From Xanthomarina sp. F2636L (GTDB lineage Bacteria; Bacteroidota; Bacteroidia; Flavobacteriales; Flavobacteriaceae): a stretch of 64,000 nucleotides of DNA. The notes beneath the pieces were generated by a model. That model saw only the letters and a program-made list of their open reading frames with translations. It was not told where the DNA came from and searched no databases. The stretch is from NCBI RefSeq assembly GCF_026410195.1, contig NZ_JAPMLM010000072.1:116004-180003 (forward strand), written 5' to 3'. The first letter of the stretch is position 1. Every line of letters starts with the position of its first letter. A program made the translations under genes and the position numbers. This document shows positions 38,825 through 48,227 of the stretch, piece after piece.

Positions 38825-39433
38825 ATGAGTCTTTTTAGAAAAATTTTTGGTTCCAAATCTGAAAAATCAGAAGAAGAATTAAAGTCAAATGTGAGAGGCA
38901 AATATATGCCGGAAATAAAACTTCCCGTAGATGAAAGGTTTACAATAAACTTTAAAGCTAATGGTGGCAAGTTCTTATATTGCGAAAATTTAGATGAAAT
39001 ATATAATTCTTTAAATAATATTATTGAAGAAAACAATTGGGAAGATAAGAAAGTACTCGTTTTTGACAATAACCTAAAAGATCGTTTTAAAGATTTTAAT
39101 TTATCTATCTCCTCATATAATCAAGAAGCTGCATATTTTTTAACTACTTGTGAAAATTTAATTGCAGACGATGGTTCTTTATTAATTTCGTCTAGCCAAA
39201 TAGCTGAAAAAAGATTGAAAGAATTGCCTGAAAACTTTATTGTTTTTGCAACAACCAGTCAAATAGTAGAAAATATTGGAGAAGGCCTTAAAGGCATTAA
39301 GTCAAAAAACAAAAAACAAATCCCCACAAACATTACAACCATTAAACACTTTAAATCTTCAGAAGAAAAAGACTTTTTGTCTTATGGAAGTAGTTCAAAA
39401 AATTTATATTTGCTACTATTAGAAGATTTATAG
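38825..39433 (+). CDS. LUD domain protein (LutC/YkgG-like)
   Basis: 202 residues with features of the LUD family (LutB/LutC, L-lactate utilisation). A variable Lys/Glu-rich N-terminus precedes a domain with A-A-Y-F-L-T-T-C-E-N-L-I-A-D-D-G-S near 109-125, G-x-L-L-I-S-S-S-Q and a V-F-A-T-T-S-Q-I-V-E-N strand-helix. Lactate operon partners LutA and LutB are not nearby, so a role in lactate oxidation is not supported here. In Flavobacteriia this gene commonly sits between ftsH and cdsA. Actual function unknown. Confidence 0.8.
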   Translation: MSLFRKIFGSKSEKSEEELKSNVRGKYMPEIKLPVDERFTINFKANGGKFLYCENLDEIYNSLNNIIEENNWEDKKVLVFDNNLKDRFKDFNLSISSYNQEAAYFLTTCENLIADDGSLLISSSQIAEKRLKELPENFIVFATTSQIVENIGEGLKGIKSKNKKQIPTNITTIKHFKSSEEKDFLSYGSSSKNLYLLLLEDL

Positions 39434-39515
39434 TTTAACCAACAAACCATCTCTAATCTAAATACATGCTAATTAATGCATGATTCATTTTTAGATAGAA
39501 AACAAATACGATTGC

Positions 39516-40337
39516 ATGAAAGAAATTCTCGTAAGATCCTTTTCTGGTCTTTTATATGTTTCTTTATTGGTTTTTTCGCTTTACAACAAACATGTGTTTA
39601 TACTGTTGTTTTTCCTATTTGGGATAATTTGTTTAGCAGAATTAAAAAAGTTAATCGCATATAAATCTTTTTTTCCTTTTATTGTATTTACTCTATTATT
39701 TGGTGTTTTTGGTTACTGGCAATTTGTAATGAAATCGAGTAAAGGCTTATCTGAAGCCACTCAAATTCTTCAAGTAATAACCATATTTGTTCAGTTATTT
39801 TTAATAAAAGATTTATTTACCGAAAAAAACATTCCTCTATTCATTACTAAAAAAATAACCATCACTACTTTTTATCTCTCTAGTGGTTTTGTTTTCTTAG
39901 TATTAATTGCAAATTATCACGAAACATTTAGCCCATTAATCATCTTAGGATCCTTTATATTAGTCTGGACTAATGACACCTTTGCTTACTTAGTTGGAAA
40001 GAATTTTGGAAAACAAAAACTGTTTCCAAGCATTTCGCCTAAAAAAACTGTTGAAGGGTTTTTAGGAGGATTATTTTTTGCTAGTATTGCAAGTTATTTT
40101 ATTGCTACCTTTACAGAAACCTTAAGTTTTAACCATTGGCTAATATTAAGTATTATTATTAGTGTTTTTGGTACTCTTGGCGATTTGATAGAGTCCAAAT
40201 TTAAACGCCAAGCCAATGTTAAGGATAGTGGTATTATTATGCCAGGACATGGTGGATTATTAGATAGGTTTGATAGCATTATTTTTGCTGCTCCTTTTAT
40301 ATATTTATTTTTACGCATTATAAATTATGTTTCATAA
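39516..40337 (+). CDS. cdsA: Phosphatidate cytidylyltransferase
   Basis: Inner-membrane enzyme that makes CDP-diacylglycerol from phosphatidate and CTP, the branch point of phospholipid synthesis. The 273-residue protein has multiple TM helices and the signature F-P-S-I-S-P-K-K-T-V-E-G-F-L-G-G near 169-184. The C-terminal D-S-G-I-I-M-P-G-H-G-G-L-L-D-R-F-D family motif is also present. It overlaps psd by 11 nt, so the two phospholipid genes are coupled. The start M-K-E-I-L-V-R-S-F-S-G fits the family N-terminus. Confidence 0.96.
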   Translation: MKEILVRSFSGLLYVSLLVFSLYNKHVFILLFFLFGIICLAELKKLIAYKSFFPFIVFTLLFGVFGYWQFVMKSSKGLSEATQILQVITIFVQLFLIKDLFTEKNIPLFITKKITITTFYLSSGFVFLVLIANYHETFSPLIILGSFILVWTNDTFAYLVGKNFGKQKLFPSISPKKTVEGFLGGLFFASIASYFIATFTETLSFNHWLILSIIISVFGTLGDLIESKFKRQANVKDSGIIMPGHGGLLDRFDSIIFAAPFIYLFLRIINYVS

Positions 40338-40977
40338 AGAAGGTCATAAAATCATTTTAGTAACACTTGTTATAGTTGTTGCTTTATTTCTACTTATTGA
40401 TAGTTTTGTAACTATTGCTTGGTTAAGTACGTTATTAATGATTGTATTTTTAGCATTTCTAATTATTGTTTTACAATTTTTTAGAAATCCAAAACGCTTA
40501 ACTCATAGAAACAGCGACACTGTTGTATCTCCTGTAGATGGTAAGGTTGTTGTAATCGAAGAGGTATTTGAAAAAGAATATTTCAATGAAAAACGACTTC
40601 AAGTTAGTGTTTTTATGTCTCCAATAAATGTGCATGTTACGCGTTATCCTATTGGAGGAAAAATTCTATTTAGTAAGTATCACAAAGGGAAATACTTGGT
40701 GGCATGGCATCCAAAAGCTAGTGAAGAAAATGAACGTACTACCGTAGTTGTAGAGAATCCAACCTATGGCAAAGTATTGTACAGACAAATTGCTGGTGCT
40801 TTAGCAAAGCGTATTGTAAATTATGCCAAAGTAGATGATACGGCATTACAAGGGGAAGATTCTGGGTTTATTAAATTTGGTTCGAGAGTAGATTTATTTT
40901 TACCTTTAGATACCAATATTAAAGTACAATTAAATCAAAAAGTTCGTGGTGGAGAAACCATCATTGCTGAAAAATAA
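40327..40977 (+). CDS. psd: Phosphatidylserine decarboxylase proenzyme
   Basis: Converts phosphatidylserine to phosphatidylethanolamine. The 216-residue protein is the short archaeal/Bacteroidota type, with N-terminal hydrophobic helices (about 10-55). Seen are V-S-P-V-D-G-K-V near 67-74, F-M-S-P-I-N-V-H-V-T-R near 98-108, and the self-cleavage site in F-I-K-F-G-S-R-V-D, where the Ser becomes the pyruvoyl group. It overlaps cdsA by 11 nt and the acyl-CoA-binding protein gene by 1 nt (TAATG). Confidence 0.95.
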   Translation: MFHKEGHKIILVTLVIVVALFLLIDSFVTIAWLSTLLMIVFLAFLIIVLQFFRNPKRLTHRNSDTVVSPVDGKVVVIEEVFEKEYFNEKRLQVSVFMSPINVHVTRYPIGGKILFSKYHKGKYLVAWHPKASEENERTTVVVENPTYGKVLYRQIAGALAKRIVNYAKVDDTALQGEDSGFIKFGSRVDLFLPLDTNIKVQLNQKVRGGETIIAEK

Positions 40978-41243
40978 TGACTTCAGAAGAAATAGATATC
41001 GAATTTATGGAGGCAGTTGATCGTATTAACGATTATACAGAACCGTTTCCTGCAGACTTTTTGTTGCGCCTATATGCGTATTATAAAAAGGCAACCAACG
41101 ATTACAGCAGACCCAGTAGTAGCAAACCATTAATTACTGCTTTTAAAACGAATGCCTTGTTTCAGATTCAAAATATTTCTCAAGACGAAGCCAAACAAAC
41201 TTATATAGCACTTGTAAATAATTATTTTCTTTATAGAAAATAA
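40977..41243 (+). CDS. Acyl-CoA-binding protein
   Basis: 88 residues matching the eukaryote-like ACBP fold: F-M-E-A-V-D-R-I near 10-17, L-L-R-L-Y-A-Y-Y-K-K-A-T-N-D near 29-42 (the Tyr and Lys that contact acyl-CoA), and a final helix with A-K-Q-T-Y-I-A-L-V. The usual W-x-A-W motif is replaced by A-F-K-T-N-A-L. It likely buffers long-chain acyl-CoA. Its start overlaps the psd stop by one base, so it is translated with the phospholipid genes. Confidence 0.87.
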   Translation: MTSEEIDIEFMEAVDRINDYTEPFPADFLLRLYAYYKKATNDYSRPSSSKPLITAFKTNALFQIQNISQDEAKQTYIALVNNYFLYRK

Positions 41244-41317
41244 AACTTACTCAAATTCAAAGTTTTAATATTCCTCATGAAGCATTTTACTTCTTAACAA
41301 CCAACACCTACAACAAA

Positions 41318-42979
41318 CTATTCCAACACAAACTCTAATGGTAGTCCAGTTGCGCCATTTGGAAAGCTAATTCCTAATAAAGCAGAGATTGTTGGAGCAA
41401 TATCTACAATTTTTGTTTTTTGAAATGTACTGCCCTTAACGATTCCTTTTCCATAAAATAAAAGAGGCACATGTGTATCATAATTTAAACCAGAACCATG
41501 TGTAGATCCTGTTTTACTGTAAGAGATATAAGAAGGGTCGTTAACTACGATAACATCTCCAGAACGCTTTTGATTGAAACCATTTTGTATTAATTCCTCA
41601 ATACCATTAGAAAATGAAGTAGAACTCATGGCTGATGCAGTGTACACTTTATCAATATTAGGATAGTTAATAATTTCATTAACTATTTTTTTCTGTACAA
41701 CTTCTAAATCTAAATTTAATAATGCTAACTTCTCTCTGTTTAAAAATAGTTGATTGTTGCTGACATTTTCTATCAAGTCTGAAGCCCCAAACGTCTTTTC
41801 CATAAAGGCCTTAAATTTTTCTTTATTCGCTTTATTATCAACATAACCTGCAGGTATACCTACACTTTGTAAATATGAAGGCACCTCTATTGCTCCATGA
41901 TCTGAAGTTAAAAACAAAGTATACTCACCTTTTCCCACTTTAGCATCAAGGGCATTAATTAATCGCTCAATATCTTTATCTAAACGGATGTAGGTATCTT
42001 GAACTTCTTTAGAGTTTACACCAAAATTATGACCTACATAATCTGTACTAGAATAACTAACGGCAAGCACATCTGTAATAGCATCTTGTCCTAATTGTTC
42101 TCCATCAATTGCTGCAATGGCAAAATCTGTGGTTAACGCATTTCCATAAGCAGTCGCTTTTAATATATCAAACCCTTTGTTGTCTTTACTTAATGCTTTT
42201 AAATCATACGGAAAAGTAGCTGTTTCTTTTCCTTTAAATCCTCCTTCAAATGTATTTAAATCGGATCCACTTTCTGTGTACGTATCTATATCATATAGGG
42301 TATTCCAAATTTTTAAATAAGACTCTGCAACCTCTGAAGTATTAAAGCTTGTTACCCAATTAGGTAAATTGTCTCTATAAAAAGAACTTGTTATCCAATT
42401 GCCTTCGTCTTTTCCTTGAAACCAGTATGCTGCATTTGCTGTATGTCCTGCTGGTAATATAGCACCTCGATCTTTTATAGAAATTCCAATAGTTTTTCCT
42501 CGCATTTGAGTGAATAATCTATTTTCATCTGCAAATGATGTTGTTTTCATTCTGCTTGGCGACATTTGACCTGAGTTAGCTTCTGTACCAACAGACCTTA
42601 CAGTGTCATCTCCTGCACAATAAACTGACTCTTTAATTTCTTTATCATACCAGTAATTGGCAATAATACCATGATATTTTGGTGTCGTACCCGTATAAAC
42701 AGAGGCATGACCTGGGCCAGTATATGTTGGGATATAATTGTAATGATTGTTTTTACAATTAAACCCTTCATTCATTAAGAGTTTGAATCCACCTTCACCA
42801 AATTTGTTATAAAAACGTGTTAAATAATCGTAACGCATTTGGTCAACTACAATTCCAATGACTAACTTTGGGTTCTCTTGAGAAACTGAAACTTTTGTAT
42901 TTAAAACAGCTGTTTCGTTTTGAGATTTACAAGAAACGGTTAACATTAAAAGGCTTAGAACTAGAAGGTTTTTTTTCAT
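41318..42979 (-). CDS. pafA: Alkaline phosphatase family lipoprotein (PafA-like)
   Basis: 553 residues. The signal ends in a lipobox (L-T-V-S-C at 13-17), so it is probably a lipoprotein in the periplasm or outer membrane. The metal-binding D46 is in V-V-D-Q-M-R-Y-D-Y. The threonine nucleophile T87 is in T-Y-T-G-P-G-H-A-S, as in the Elizabethkingia phosphate-irrepressible phosphatase PafA. Further metal ligands are in T-S-D-H-G and S-T-H-G-S. It hydrolyses phosphomonoesters. A TATTTTTG box is 23 nt upstream. It is monocistronic. Confidence 0.9.
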   Translation of the reverse strand: MKKNLLVLSLLMLTVSCKSQNETAVLNTKVSVSQENPKLVIGIVVDQMRYDYLTRFYNKFGEGGFKLLMNEGFNCKNNHYNYIPTYTGPGHASVYTGTTPKYHGIIANYWYDKEIKESVYCAGDDTVRSVGTEANSGQMSPSRMKTTSFADENRLFTQMRGKTIGISIKDRGAILPAGHTANAAYWFQGKDEGNWITSSFYRDNLPNWVTSFNTSEVAESYLKIWNTLYDIDTYTESGSDLNTFEGGFKGKETATFPYDLKALSKDNKGFDILKATAYGNALTTDFAIAAIDGEQLGQDAITDVLAVSYSSTDYVGHNFGVNSKEVQDTYIRLDKDIERLINALDAKVGKGEYTLFLTSDHGAIEVPSYLQSVGIPAGYVDNKANKEKFKAFMEKTFGASDLIENVSNNQLFLNREKLALLNLDLEVVQKKIVNEIINYPNIDKVYTASAMSSTSFSNGIEELIQNGFNQKRSGDVIVVNDPSYISYSKTGSTHGSGLNYDTHVPLLFYGKGIVKGSTFQKTKIVDIAPTISALLGISFPNGATGLPLEFVLE

Positions 42980-43002
42980 GATAAATAATCTTATTAAAGT
43001 TC

Positions 43003-43010
43003 AAAAATAC
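43003..43010 (-). promoter_or_regulatory. -7 promoter box (TATTTTTG) of the PafA-like gene
   Basis: Minus-strand match to TAnnTTTG, 23 nt before the ATG. Confidence 0.4.
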
Positions 43011-43089
43011 GCATTTTAAAATATCATAATTTAAAATTAAGGTTAAATAAGTCTTAGTTTTTCATACTTTAGCAATTACAAATTAAAAT

Positions 43090-43827
43090 ATGAAATACCT
43101 ACATAATATTGGTGCTTATTTTATAATGATTAAAGATATGTTTCGCAAACCTACCAAATGGTCTGTAATGAAAACACTTATCTTTAAAGATATAGACGAT
43201 TTAATTATTGGCTCCTTAGGCATTGTAGCTTTTATATCGTTTTTTGTTGGTGGCGTTGTAACCATTCAAACCGCTTTAAATATTACGAGCCCAATAATTC
43301 CTAAATATTTAGTTGGTTTTGCTACCAGACAATCCATTATTTTAGAGTTTGCCCCTACATTTATTTCTATTATTATGGCCGGAAAAGTTGGTTCCTTTAT
43401 AACCTCTAGTATAGGTACCATGCGTGTTACAGAACAAATAGATGCTTTAGAAGTTATGGGTATCAATGCCATTAACTACTTGGTTTTTCCAAAATTTATA
43501 GCTTTAATGCTTTACCCTTTTGTAATTTCTATTGCAATGTTTTTAGGAATTATTGGAGGTATGGCCGCATGTGTTTATGGTGGCTTTAGCACTCTCGATG
43601 ATTATATTACTGGAGTACAGTTAGATTTTATTCCGTTTCATATTACTTATGCGTTTATAAAAACGATAGTATTTGCTTTTGTTTTAGCAACTATTCCTTC
43701 TTTTCATGGCTATTTCATGAAAGGTGGCGCGTTAGAAGTTGGGAAAGCAAGTACAACAGCCTTTGTTTGGACAAGTGTTGTTATTATTCTTTTAAACTAT
43801 GTCTTAACCCAACTCCTGCTTAGCTAA
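43090..43827 (+). CDS. MlaE-family ABC transporter permease
   Basis: 245 residues of the MlaE/YrbE family (retrograde or anterograde phospholipid transport across the envelope). There are about five hydrophobic helices with the family features G-S-L-G-I-V-A-F, L-E-F-A-P-T-F-I-S-I-I-M-A-G-K-V-G near 84-100 and G-T-M-R-V-T-E-Q-I-D-A-L-E-V-M-G. Its stop overlaps the start of the ATPase gene, so it is the membrane half of a two-gene transporter. No MCE-domain (MlaD) gene follows here, unlike in Proteobacteria. Confidence 0.92.
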   Translation: MKYLHNIGAYFIMIKDMFRKPTKWSVMKTLIFKDIDDLIIGSLGIVAFISFFVGGVVTIQTALNITSPIIPKYLVGFATRQSIILEFAPTFISIIMAGKVGSFITSSIGTMRVTEQIDALEVMGINAINYLVFPKFIALMLYPFVISIAMFLGIIGGMAACVYGGFSTLDDYITGVQLDFIPFHITYAFIKTIVFAFVLATIPSFHGYFMKGGALEVGKASTTAFVWTSVVIILLNYVLTQLLLS

Positions 43828-44594
43828 TGATAGAAGTAAAAAATGTACATAAATCTTTTGGAGATGCACATATTTTAAAAGGCATTTCTACCTCTTTTGA
43901 AAAAGGTAAAACCAGTTTGGTAATTGGACAAAGTGGATCTGGAAAAACAGTTTTTCTAAAATGTTTATTAGGGTTATTTCAACCTGAAGAAGGTAGTATT
44001 TCTTACGATGGAAAAATTTATTCAGAATTGGATGCCAACCAAAAAAGAGAACTTCGTTCTGAAATGGGAATGGTTTTTCAAGGCAGTGCTTTATTCGACT
44101 CGATGACCATTATGGAAAACGTCATGTTTCCCTTGCGCATGTTTACCAAACAAAGTAAAAGCGAAATGGAAGATCGTGCTAATTTTGTTTTAAAACGTGT
44201 CAAGCTTGAAGATGCTCACAACAAGATGCCAAGTGAAGCTTCTGGTGGAATGCAAAAAAGAGTTGCTATTGCTAGAGCTATAGTAAATAAGCCTAAATAT
44301 TTATTTTGTGATGAACCTAATTCTGGCTTAGATCCAAAAACAGCTATTGTAATTGATAATTTAATTCAAGAGATTACTGAAGAATATAATATTACAACCA
44401 TTATAAATTCTCATGATATGAATTCAGTTATGGAAATTGGTGAAAAAATCGTGTTTTTAAAAGATGGGTTAAAAGCTTGGGAAGGCTCCAAAGAAAACAT
44501 CTTTAAAACAGATAATGAAGTGGTAACCGATTTTGTTTATTCCTCTGAATTATTCAAAAAAGTGCGTCAGATGTATTTAGAGGAAAGACAGTAA
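43827..44594 (+). CDS. ABC transporter ATP-binding protein (MlaF-like)
   Basis: 255-residue ATPase partner of the MlaE-type permease. Walker A is G-Q-S-G-S-G-K-T near 34-41, the Q-loop M-V-F-Q is near 83, and the ABC signature A-S-G-G-M-Q-K-R (a degenerate form usual in MlaF) is near 138. Walker B is Y-L-F-C-D-E-P-N-S-G-L-D-P and the switch His is in N-S-H-D. It overlaps the permease gene by one base. It is likely to power lipid transport between the membranes. Confidence 0.93.
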   Translation: MIEVKNVHKSFGDAHILKGISTSFEKGKTSLVIGQSGSGKTVFLKCLLGLFQPEEGSISYDGKIYSELDANQKRELRSEMGMVFQGSALFDSMTIMENVMFPLRMFTKQSKSEMEDRANFVLKRVKLEDAHNKMPSEASGGMQKRVAIARAIVNKPKYLFCDEPNSGLDPKTAIVIDNLIQEITEEYNITTIINSHDMNSVMEIGEKIVFLKDGLKAWEGSKENIFKTDNEVVTDFVYSSELFKKVRQMYLEERQ

Positions 44595-44654
44595 AGTAAA
44601 CAGTTTAATCTTTTATAGCTCCCTATAAAGGTTCTTCAATTTCTTTCATCAACA

Positions 44655-46142
44655 CTAATATGTTCGTCTTACAACCAACGTATCCAGTTTTAATTTAACT
44701 TTTAACCAACGTTCTAATTTGTCTTGTTCTTTATCAATGTCTTTTTCTTTTATTTTTTCTATGTCCCAAGTCACTAAAAACTCTGGAATAGTATCAACAG
44801 TTTTGAAGTTTGTTTTGATAAAGTTTGCATAACTAAAAGCAGATAAGTTCTCGTAATTAATTTTTACTTCTTGAACGACATCGTTAAAAGGAATCGTGTT
44901 TTTTTCTAAAGCCGATAAAGATTTTACACGATCTTCTAAAAATGCTATCTTTTGATTTTGTGACATTAAATCTACAGAGTCACGATATCGTATTTGCTCC
45001 ATATATTTCATATTATCATACTGCTCTGCCCTACTTTGATTAAAGACTATTTTTGTGTTTGCTAAAGCTGGGTAGGCATCTTTTCTATATTTTAATAAAT
45101 CTATAGTAGACTGTGGCATTTCGCTTAATCCATAGGTGTTAAACACAATATAAGGTTCTTTTTTATCATACTTATATACAATGTTTTTTTTAATGTATTC
45201 GTAATCTGGTAAACCACTAACCTCTTTTTCTACATAACTTCTAGCGTCTGCATAAAAATTACTCTCTTTTAATACCTCAACAAAAGTCCATACAGCAGGT
45301 ACCATTACAATAATTGCTAATACAGAAGCTATTCTAGCAATACGTTTTCTCTTTTGAGAATTAGCATATTTAAGCATTGGAAAACGTAACGCTTTTAATA
45401 TAATAAAGGTTGCTAAAGCTATAAAAATGGTATTTATTATAAACAAATACATGGCTCCAAAAAAGTAAGGCCAGTTGGCTTTTGCTAAGCCATACCCAGC
45501 TGTACAAAGTGGAGGCATTAATGCCGTTGCAATAGCTACTCCAAAAATGGCAGATGCAATAGTACCTCGCTTAGTTTTTGCAATAATCAATGCCGAACCA
45601 CCAAAAAAGGCAATTAAAACATCTCGAATATCAGGTTTTACTCTTCCTAATAACTCTGAGGTATCTTCACTCAACGGAAAAAGATAAAAGAATAAAAAGG
45701 CTGTTAATAAACTTAAAACAATCATAATTGCTAGATTTATTAACGACTTTTTCATGGTGTCTATATCATTAACTGCCACCGACATACCTATTCCTAAAAT
45801 AGGTCCCATAAGCGGGGAAATTAACATGGCTCCAATGACAACTGCTGTAGAATTGGCATTTAATCCAATGGAAGCCACAAAAATAGAACAGACTAAAATC
45901 CATGCTGTAGCACCTTTAAAAGAAATATCTCTTTTTATGGCTTCTATGGTTTCGTCTCTATCCGTATCGTCTCTAAAGTCTAAAAGTTCGTTTAAAAACT
46001 TTTTTATATTCTGAAATAAGCCTTTAGCATCCTTTTTTACTGCTTCTTTAGAATCTTTAACAGCTTGCTCTTTTTTAGCGTTTTCTACTGCGTCCTTCTT
46101 GTTAGCTTCTTCTTCAGAAAAGTTAAATTTGTTTTCTTCCAT
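44655..46142 (-). CDS. DUF389 membrane protein
   Basis: 495 residues. A charged, Lys/Glu-rich N-terminus (1-55) precedes a membrane domain with about six TM helices (about 75-290). The DUF389 motifs A-T-A-W-I-L-V-C-S-I, A-V-V-I-G-A-M-L-I-S-P-L-M-G-P-I and G-G-S-A-L-I-I-A-K-T are present. A soluble C-terminal domain (about 300-495) with predicted alpha/beta content follows. The family has no firm function. It is monocistronic and convergent with the MlaF-like gene. Confidence 0.88.
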   Translation of the reverse strand: MEENKFNFSEEEANKKDAVENAKKEQAVKDSKEAVKKDAKGLFQNIKKFLNELLDFRDDTDRDETIEAIKRDISFKGATAWILVCSIFVASIGLNANSTAVVIGAMLISPLMGPILGIGMSVAVNDIDTMKKSLINLAIMIVLSLLTAFLFFYLFPLSEDTSELLGRVKPDIRDVLIAFFGGSALIIAKTKRGTIASAIFGVAIATALMPPLCTAGYGLAKANWPYFFGAMYLFIINTIFIALATFIILKALRFPMLKYANSQKRKRIARIASVLAIIVMVPAVWTFVEVLKESNFYADARSYVEKEVSGLPDYEYIKKNIVYKYDKKEPYIVFNTYGLSEMPQSTIDLLKYRKDAYPALANTKIVFNQSRAEQYDNMKYMEQIRYRDSVDLMSQNQKIAFLEDRVKSLSALEKNTIPFNDVVQEVKINYENLSAFSYANFIKTNFKTVDTIPEFLVTWDIEKIKEKDIDKEQDKLERWLKVKLKLDTLVVRRTY

Positions 46143-46228
46143 TGTATGTTAATTAAAACTCAGACCAATATATAAATAAAAATCGTTGGTATTCTCTTTT
46201 GAATTACTTCTTATAGGAGTTTTTAAAT

Positions 46229-47308
46229 CTAGCCTAAAGAATTCCCAAAAGCATCTTTTACTTTATTCAAAACTATTTTAATATCTTGTTCTTTAGCCTT
46301 AGGGTAGATAAGCAAAACCTCATCTTTATCTACAATAATATAATCGTTTAAACCATCTACCACAACCACTTTATCTTTTTTAGTCCGAATCATGTTTCCT
46401 GAAGCATCTTCTATTAAAGCACGCGCATTAACAATGGCGTTTTGGTTGGAGTCTTTATCAAGCTTGTCATACAAACTTCCCCAGGTCCCAAGATCGTTCC
46501 AATCGAAAGTAGCAGGAATAACATATACATTATTTGAGGCTTCCATAATGGCATAATCTACAGAAATATTCTCTGCTTTTCCGTAATTTTCATTTATAAA
46601 ATCACTTTCTTTCTCTGTATTATAAACAGGAATTCCTTTTTCAAAAAGCTCAAATAATTGTTTCTGATTGTTTTTAAAAGCAGCAATCACATGTTTCACA
46701 TGCCACATAAAAATTCCTGCATTCCATAAAAAATTACCTTGTTCTATAAACTTTTTAGCTGTTTCGTAATTTGGTTTCTCTCTAAATTGAATAACCTGCT
46801 TGATATCTGTTTCAAAACTAGTATTGTATTCAATATAACCATACCCCGTATTTGGGAATGTGGGCTTAATACCTAGTGTCATTAACGCATCGTTATTCGT
46901 GCAATAATCAAAAGCTTGCTGCACATTGTCTGTAAAAGCTTGTTCGTCTTCTATCCAATGGTCGCTTGGTGCGACAATCATGACAGCATCTGGGTTTTCC
47001 TTTTGAATTTTTAATGCAGCATAAAGTATGCATGGAGCTGTGTTACGCATGGCTGGTTCTAATACAACCTGGCGTTTGGTTACATCTGGTAATTGCTCGA
47101 AAACTAAATCGTTATATCTTTCATTTGTCAAAATAAAGATATTTTCTTTAGGAATAAGCTTAGACAGTCTTTGAAACGTTTTTTGGATTAATGTATCTCC
47201 AGTACCTAACATATCATGAAATTGTTTAGGGAAATCCTGCGTGCTTACTGGCCAAAATCTCGAGCCTACTCCTCCTGCCATTAATATGGCGTAATAATTT
47301 TTGTTCAT
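46229..47308 (-). CDS. manC: Mannose-1-phosphate guanylyltransferase
   Basis: Makes GDP-mannose from mannose-1-phosphate and GTP for glycan and capsule synthesis. The 359-residue nucleotidyltransferase has the N-terminal motif M-A-G-G-V-G-S-R-F-W-P-V-S near 9-21 followed by F-P-K-Q-F. Also seen are I-V-A-P-S-D-H-W-I near 110-118, G-Y-G-Y-I-E and F-x-E-K-P, and F-D-W-N-D-L-G-T-W-G-S. It lacks the C-terminal isomerase domain of bifunctional ManC/AlgA, so it is the monofunctional form. No other GDP-sugar gene is adjacent. Confidence 0.94.
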   Translation of the reverse strand: MNKNYYAILMAGGVGSRFWPVSTQDFPKQFHDMLGTGDTLIQKTFQRLSKLIPKENIFILTNERYNDLVFEQLPDVTKRQVVLEPAMRNTAPCILYAALKIQKENPDAVMIVAPSDHWIEDEQAFTDNVQQAFDYCTNNDALMTLGIKPTFPNTGYGYIEYNTSFETDIKQVIQFREKPNYETAKKFIEQGNFLWNAGIFMWHVKHVIAAFKNNQKQLFELFEKGIPVYNTEKESDFINENYGKAENISVDYAIMEASNNVYVIPATFDWNDLGTWGSLYDKLDKDSNQNAIVNARALIEDASGNMIRTKKDKVVVVDGLNDYIIVDKDEVLLIYPKAKEQDIKIVLNKVKDAFGNSLG

Positions 47309-47441
47309 AAATTTAATTTATCAATTTCAAGACGTTAAGGTCTTAACAATCTATATTATAAAAACTATATAATTTGAAAATGTTTACTAACTCATAATTA
47401 AAATATTAAATTTCCAATCTTCTGTTGTCATAAGAATAATA

Positions 47442-48041
47442 CTATAATTTCAACAACTCTACTTCCGCATTTGGATTGAAAAGATACAACTTTCCACTAC
47501 TTATTTCAACACATTCAATACGTTTTGTTCTTGTGGTTCCTTTCTTAAAAATTTTTCCATTATAAAGTTTAAAAGTTGCTCCTTTTGGCACTTCAAAAAC
47601 AAAAGTTTTATCGTTAGGGGCATCGTACTGCTTCAAAGCTAAAGATAAAGCAGTATCTGTATCGCTACTAGCTTTTGGATTTTTAAAATGTTTTGCTAAA
47701 AGCGGTAATAATTCATTAGGAAACACCTCTGGGTTTAGAAAAGGGAGCATCAATCTCTGAAAGGTATATTTCCATTCTTTGCCATGTGGTTTAATACTTC
47801 TTCCAAAAGAATTATAAGCCTCAAAATGAGCCACTTCATGTATTAAAGTTATTAAAAACCGATAGGAATTTAAATTAGAATTTACCGTAATTTCATGCGC
47901 TCCATTCGTTAATCGCCTATAGTCTCCATGCCTGGTTTTACGTTCACTTTTTACTTTAACTGTTAAATGCTCGTGATTTAAAAGCTCTAAAACTTGATCT
48001 AAAACACATTCATTAACAAACGGCTGTAAGGTCTTCTTCAT
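47442..48041 (-). CDS. SprT-like zinc metalloprotease domain protein
   Basis: 199 residues. The zinc motif H-E-V-A-H is at 68-72 in L-I-T-L-I-H-E-V-A-H-F-E-A-Y, followed by H-G-K-E-W-K and F-Q-R-L, the usual SprT-family pattern. A small beta-rich C-terminal part (Y-N-G-K-I-F-K-K-G-T-T-R-T-K-R-I-E-C) resembles the zinc-ribbon-like or RNA-binding-type tail in other SprT proteins, but only one Cys is visible. The physiological substrate is unknown. A TATTTTTG box lies 4 nt before the ATG. Confidence 0.87.
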   Translation of the reverse strand: MKKTLQPFVNECVLDQVLELLNHEHLTVKVKSERKTRHGDYRRLTNGAHEITVNSNLNSYRFLITLIHEVAHFEAYNSFGRSIKPHGKEWKYTFQRLMLPFLNPEVFPNELLPLLAKHFKNPKASSDTDTALSLALKQYDAPNDKTFVFEVPKGATFKLYNGKIFKKGTTRTKRIECVEISSGKLYLFNPNAEVELLKL

Positions 48042-48045
48042 ACAA

Positions 48046-48053
48046 CAAAAATA
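48046..48053 (-). promoter_or_regulatory. -7 promoter box (TATTTTTG) of the SprT-like gene, 4 nt before the ATG
   Basis: Minus-strand TAnnTTTG separated from the ATG by TTGT only, consistent with a leaderless transcript. Confidence 0.5.
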
Positions 48054-48227
48054 GTGTTTTATTCAAATAAAAATAACCTCATTTCACTGATAAATGAAGG
48101 ATTAAATTTAGACCTATAATCTAAGTTTATTTATTGCTTATTCAGTAAATATCAGAATTTTATCGCTATTTTTATTTATCAATAAAACATTTTTACTATT
48201 TTCACTTTCCAAATATCTATTTTAAAA

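Noticed and set aside
44612-44629. TTTATAG/CTATAAA hairpin after the MlaF-like gene as a terminator
   Set aside because: A 7-bp A/T-rich stem with no T tract; too weak to call.
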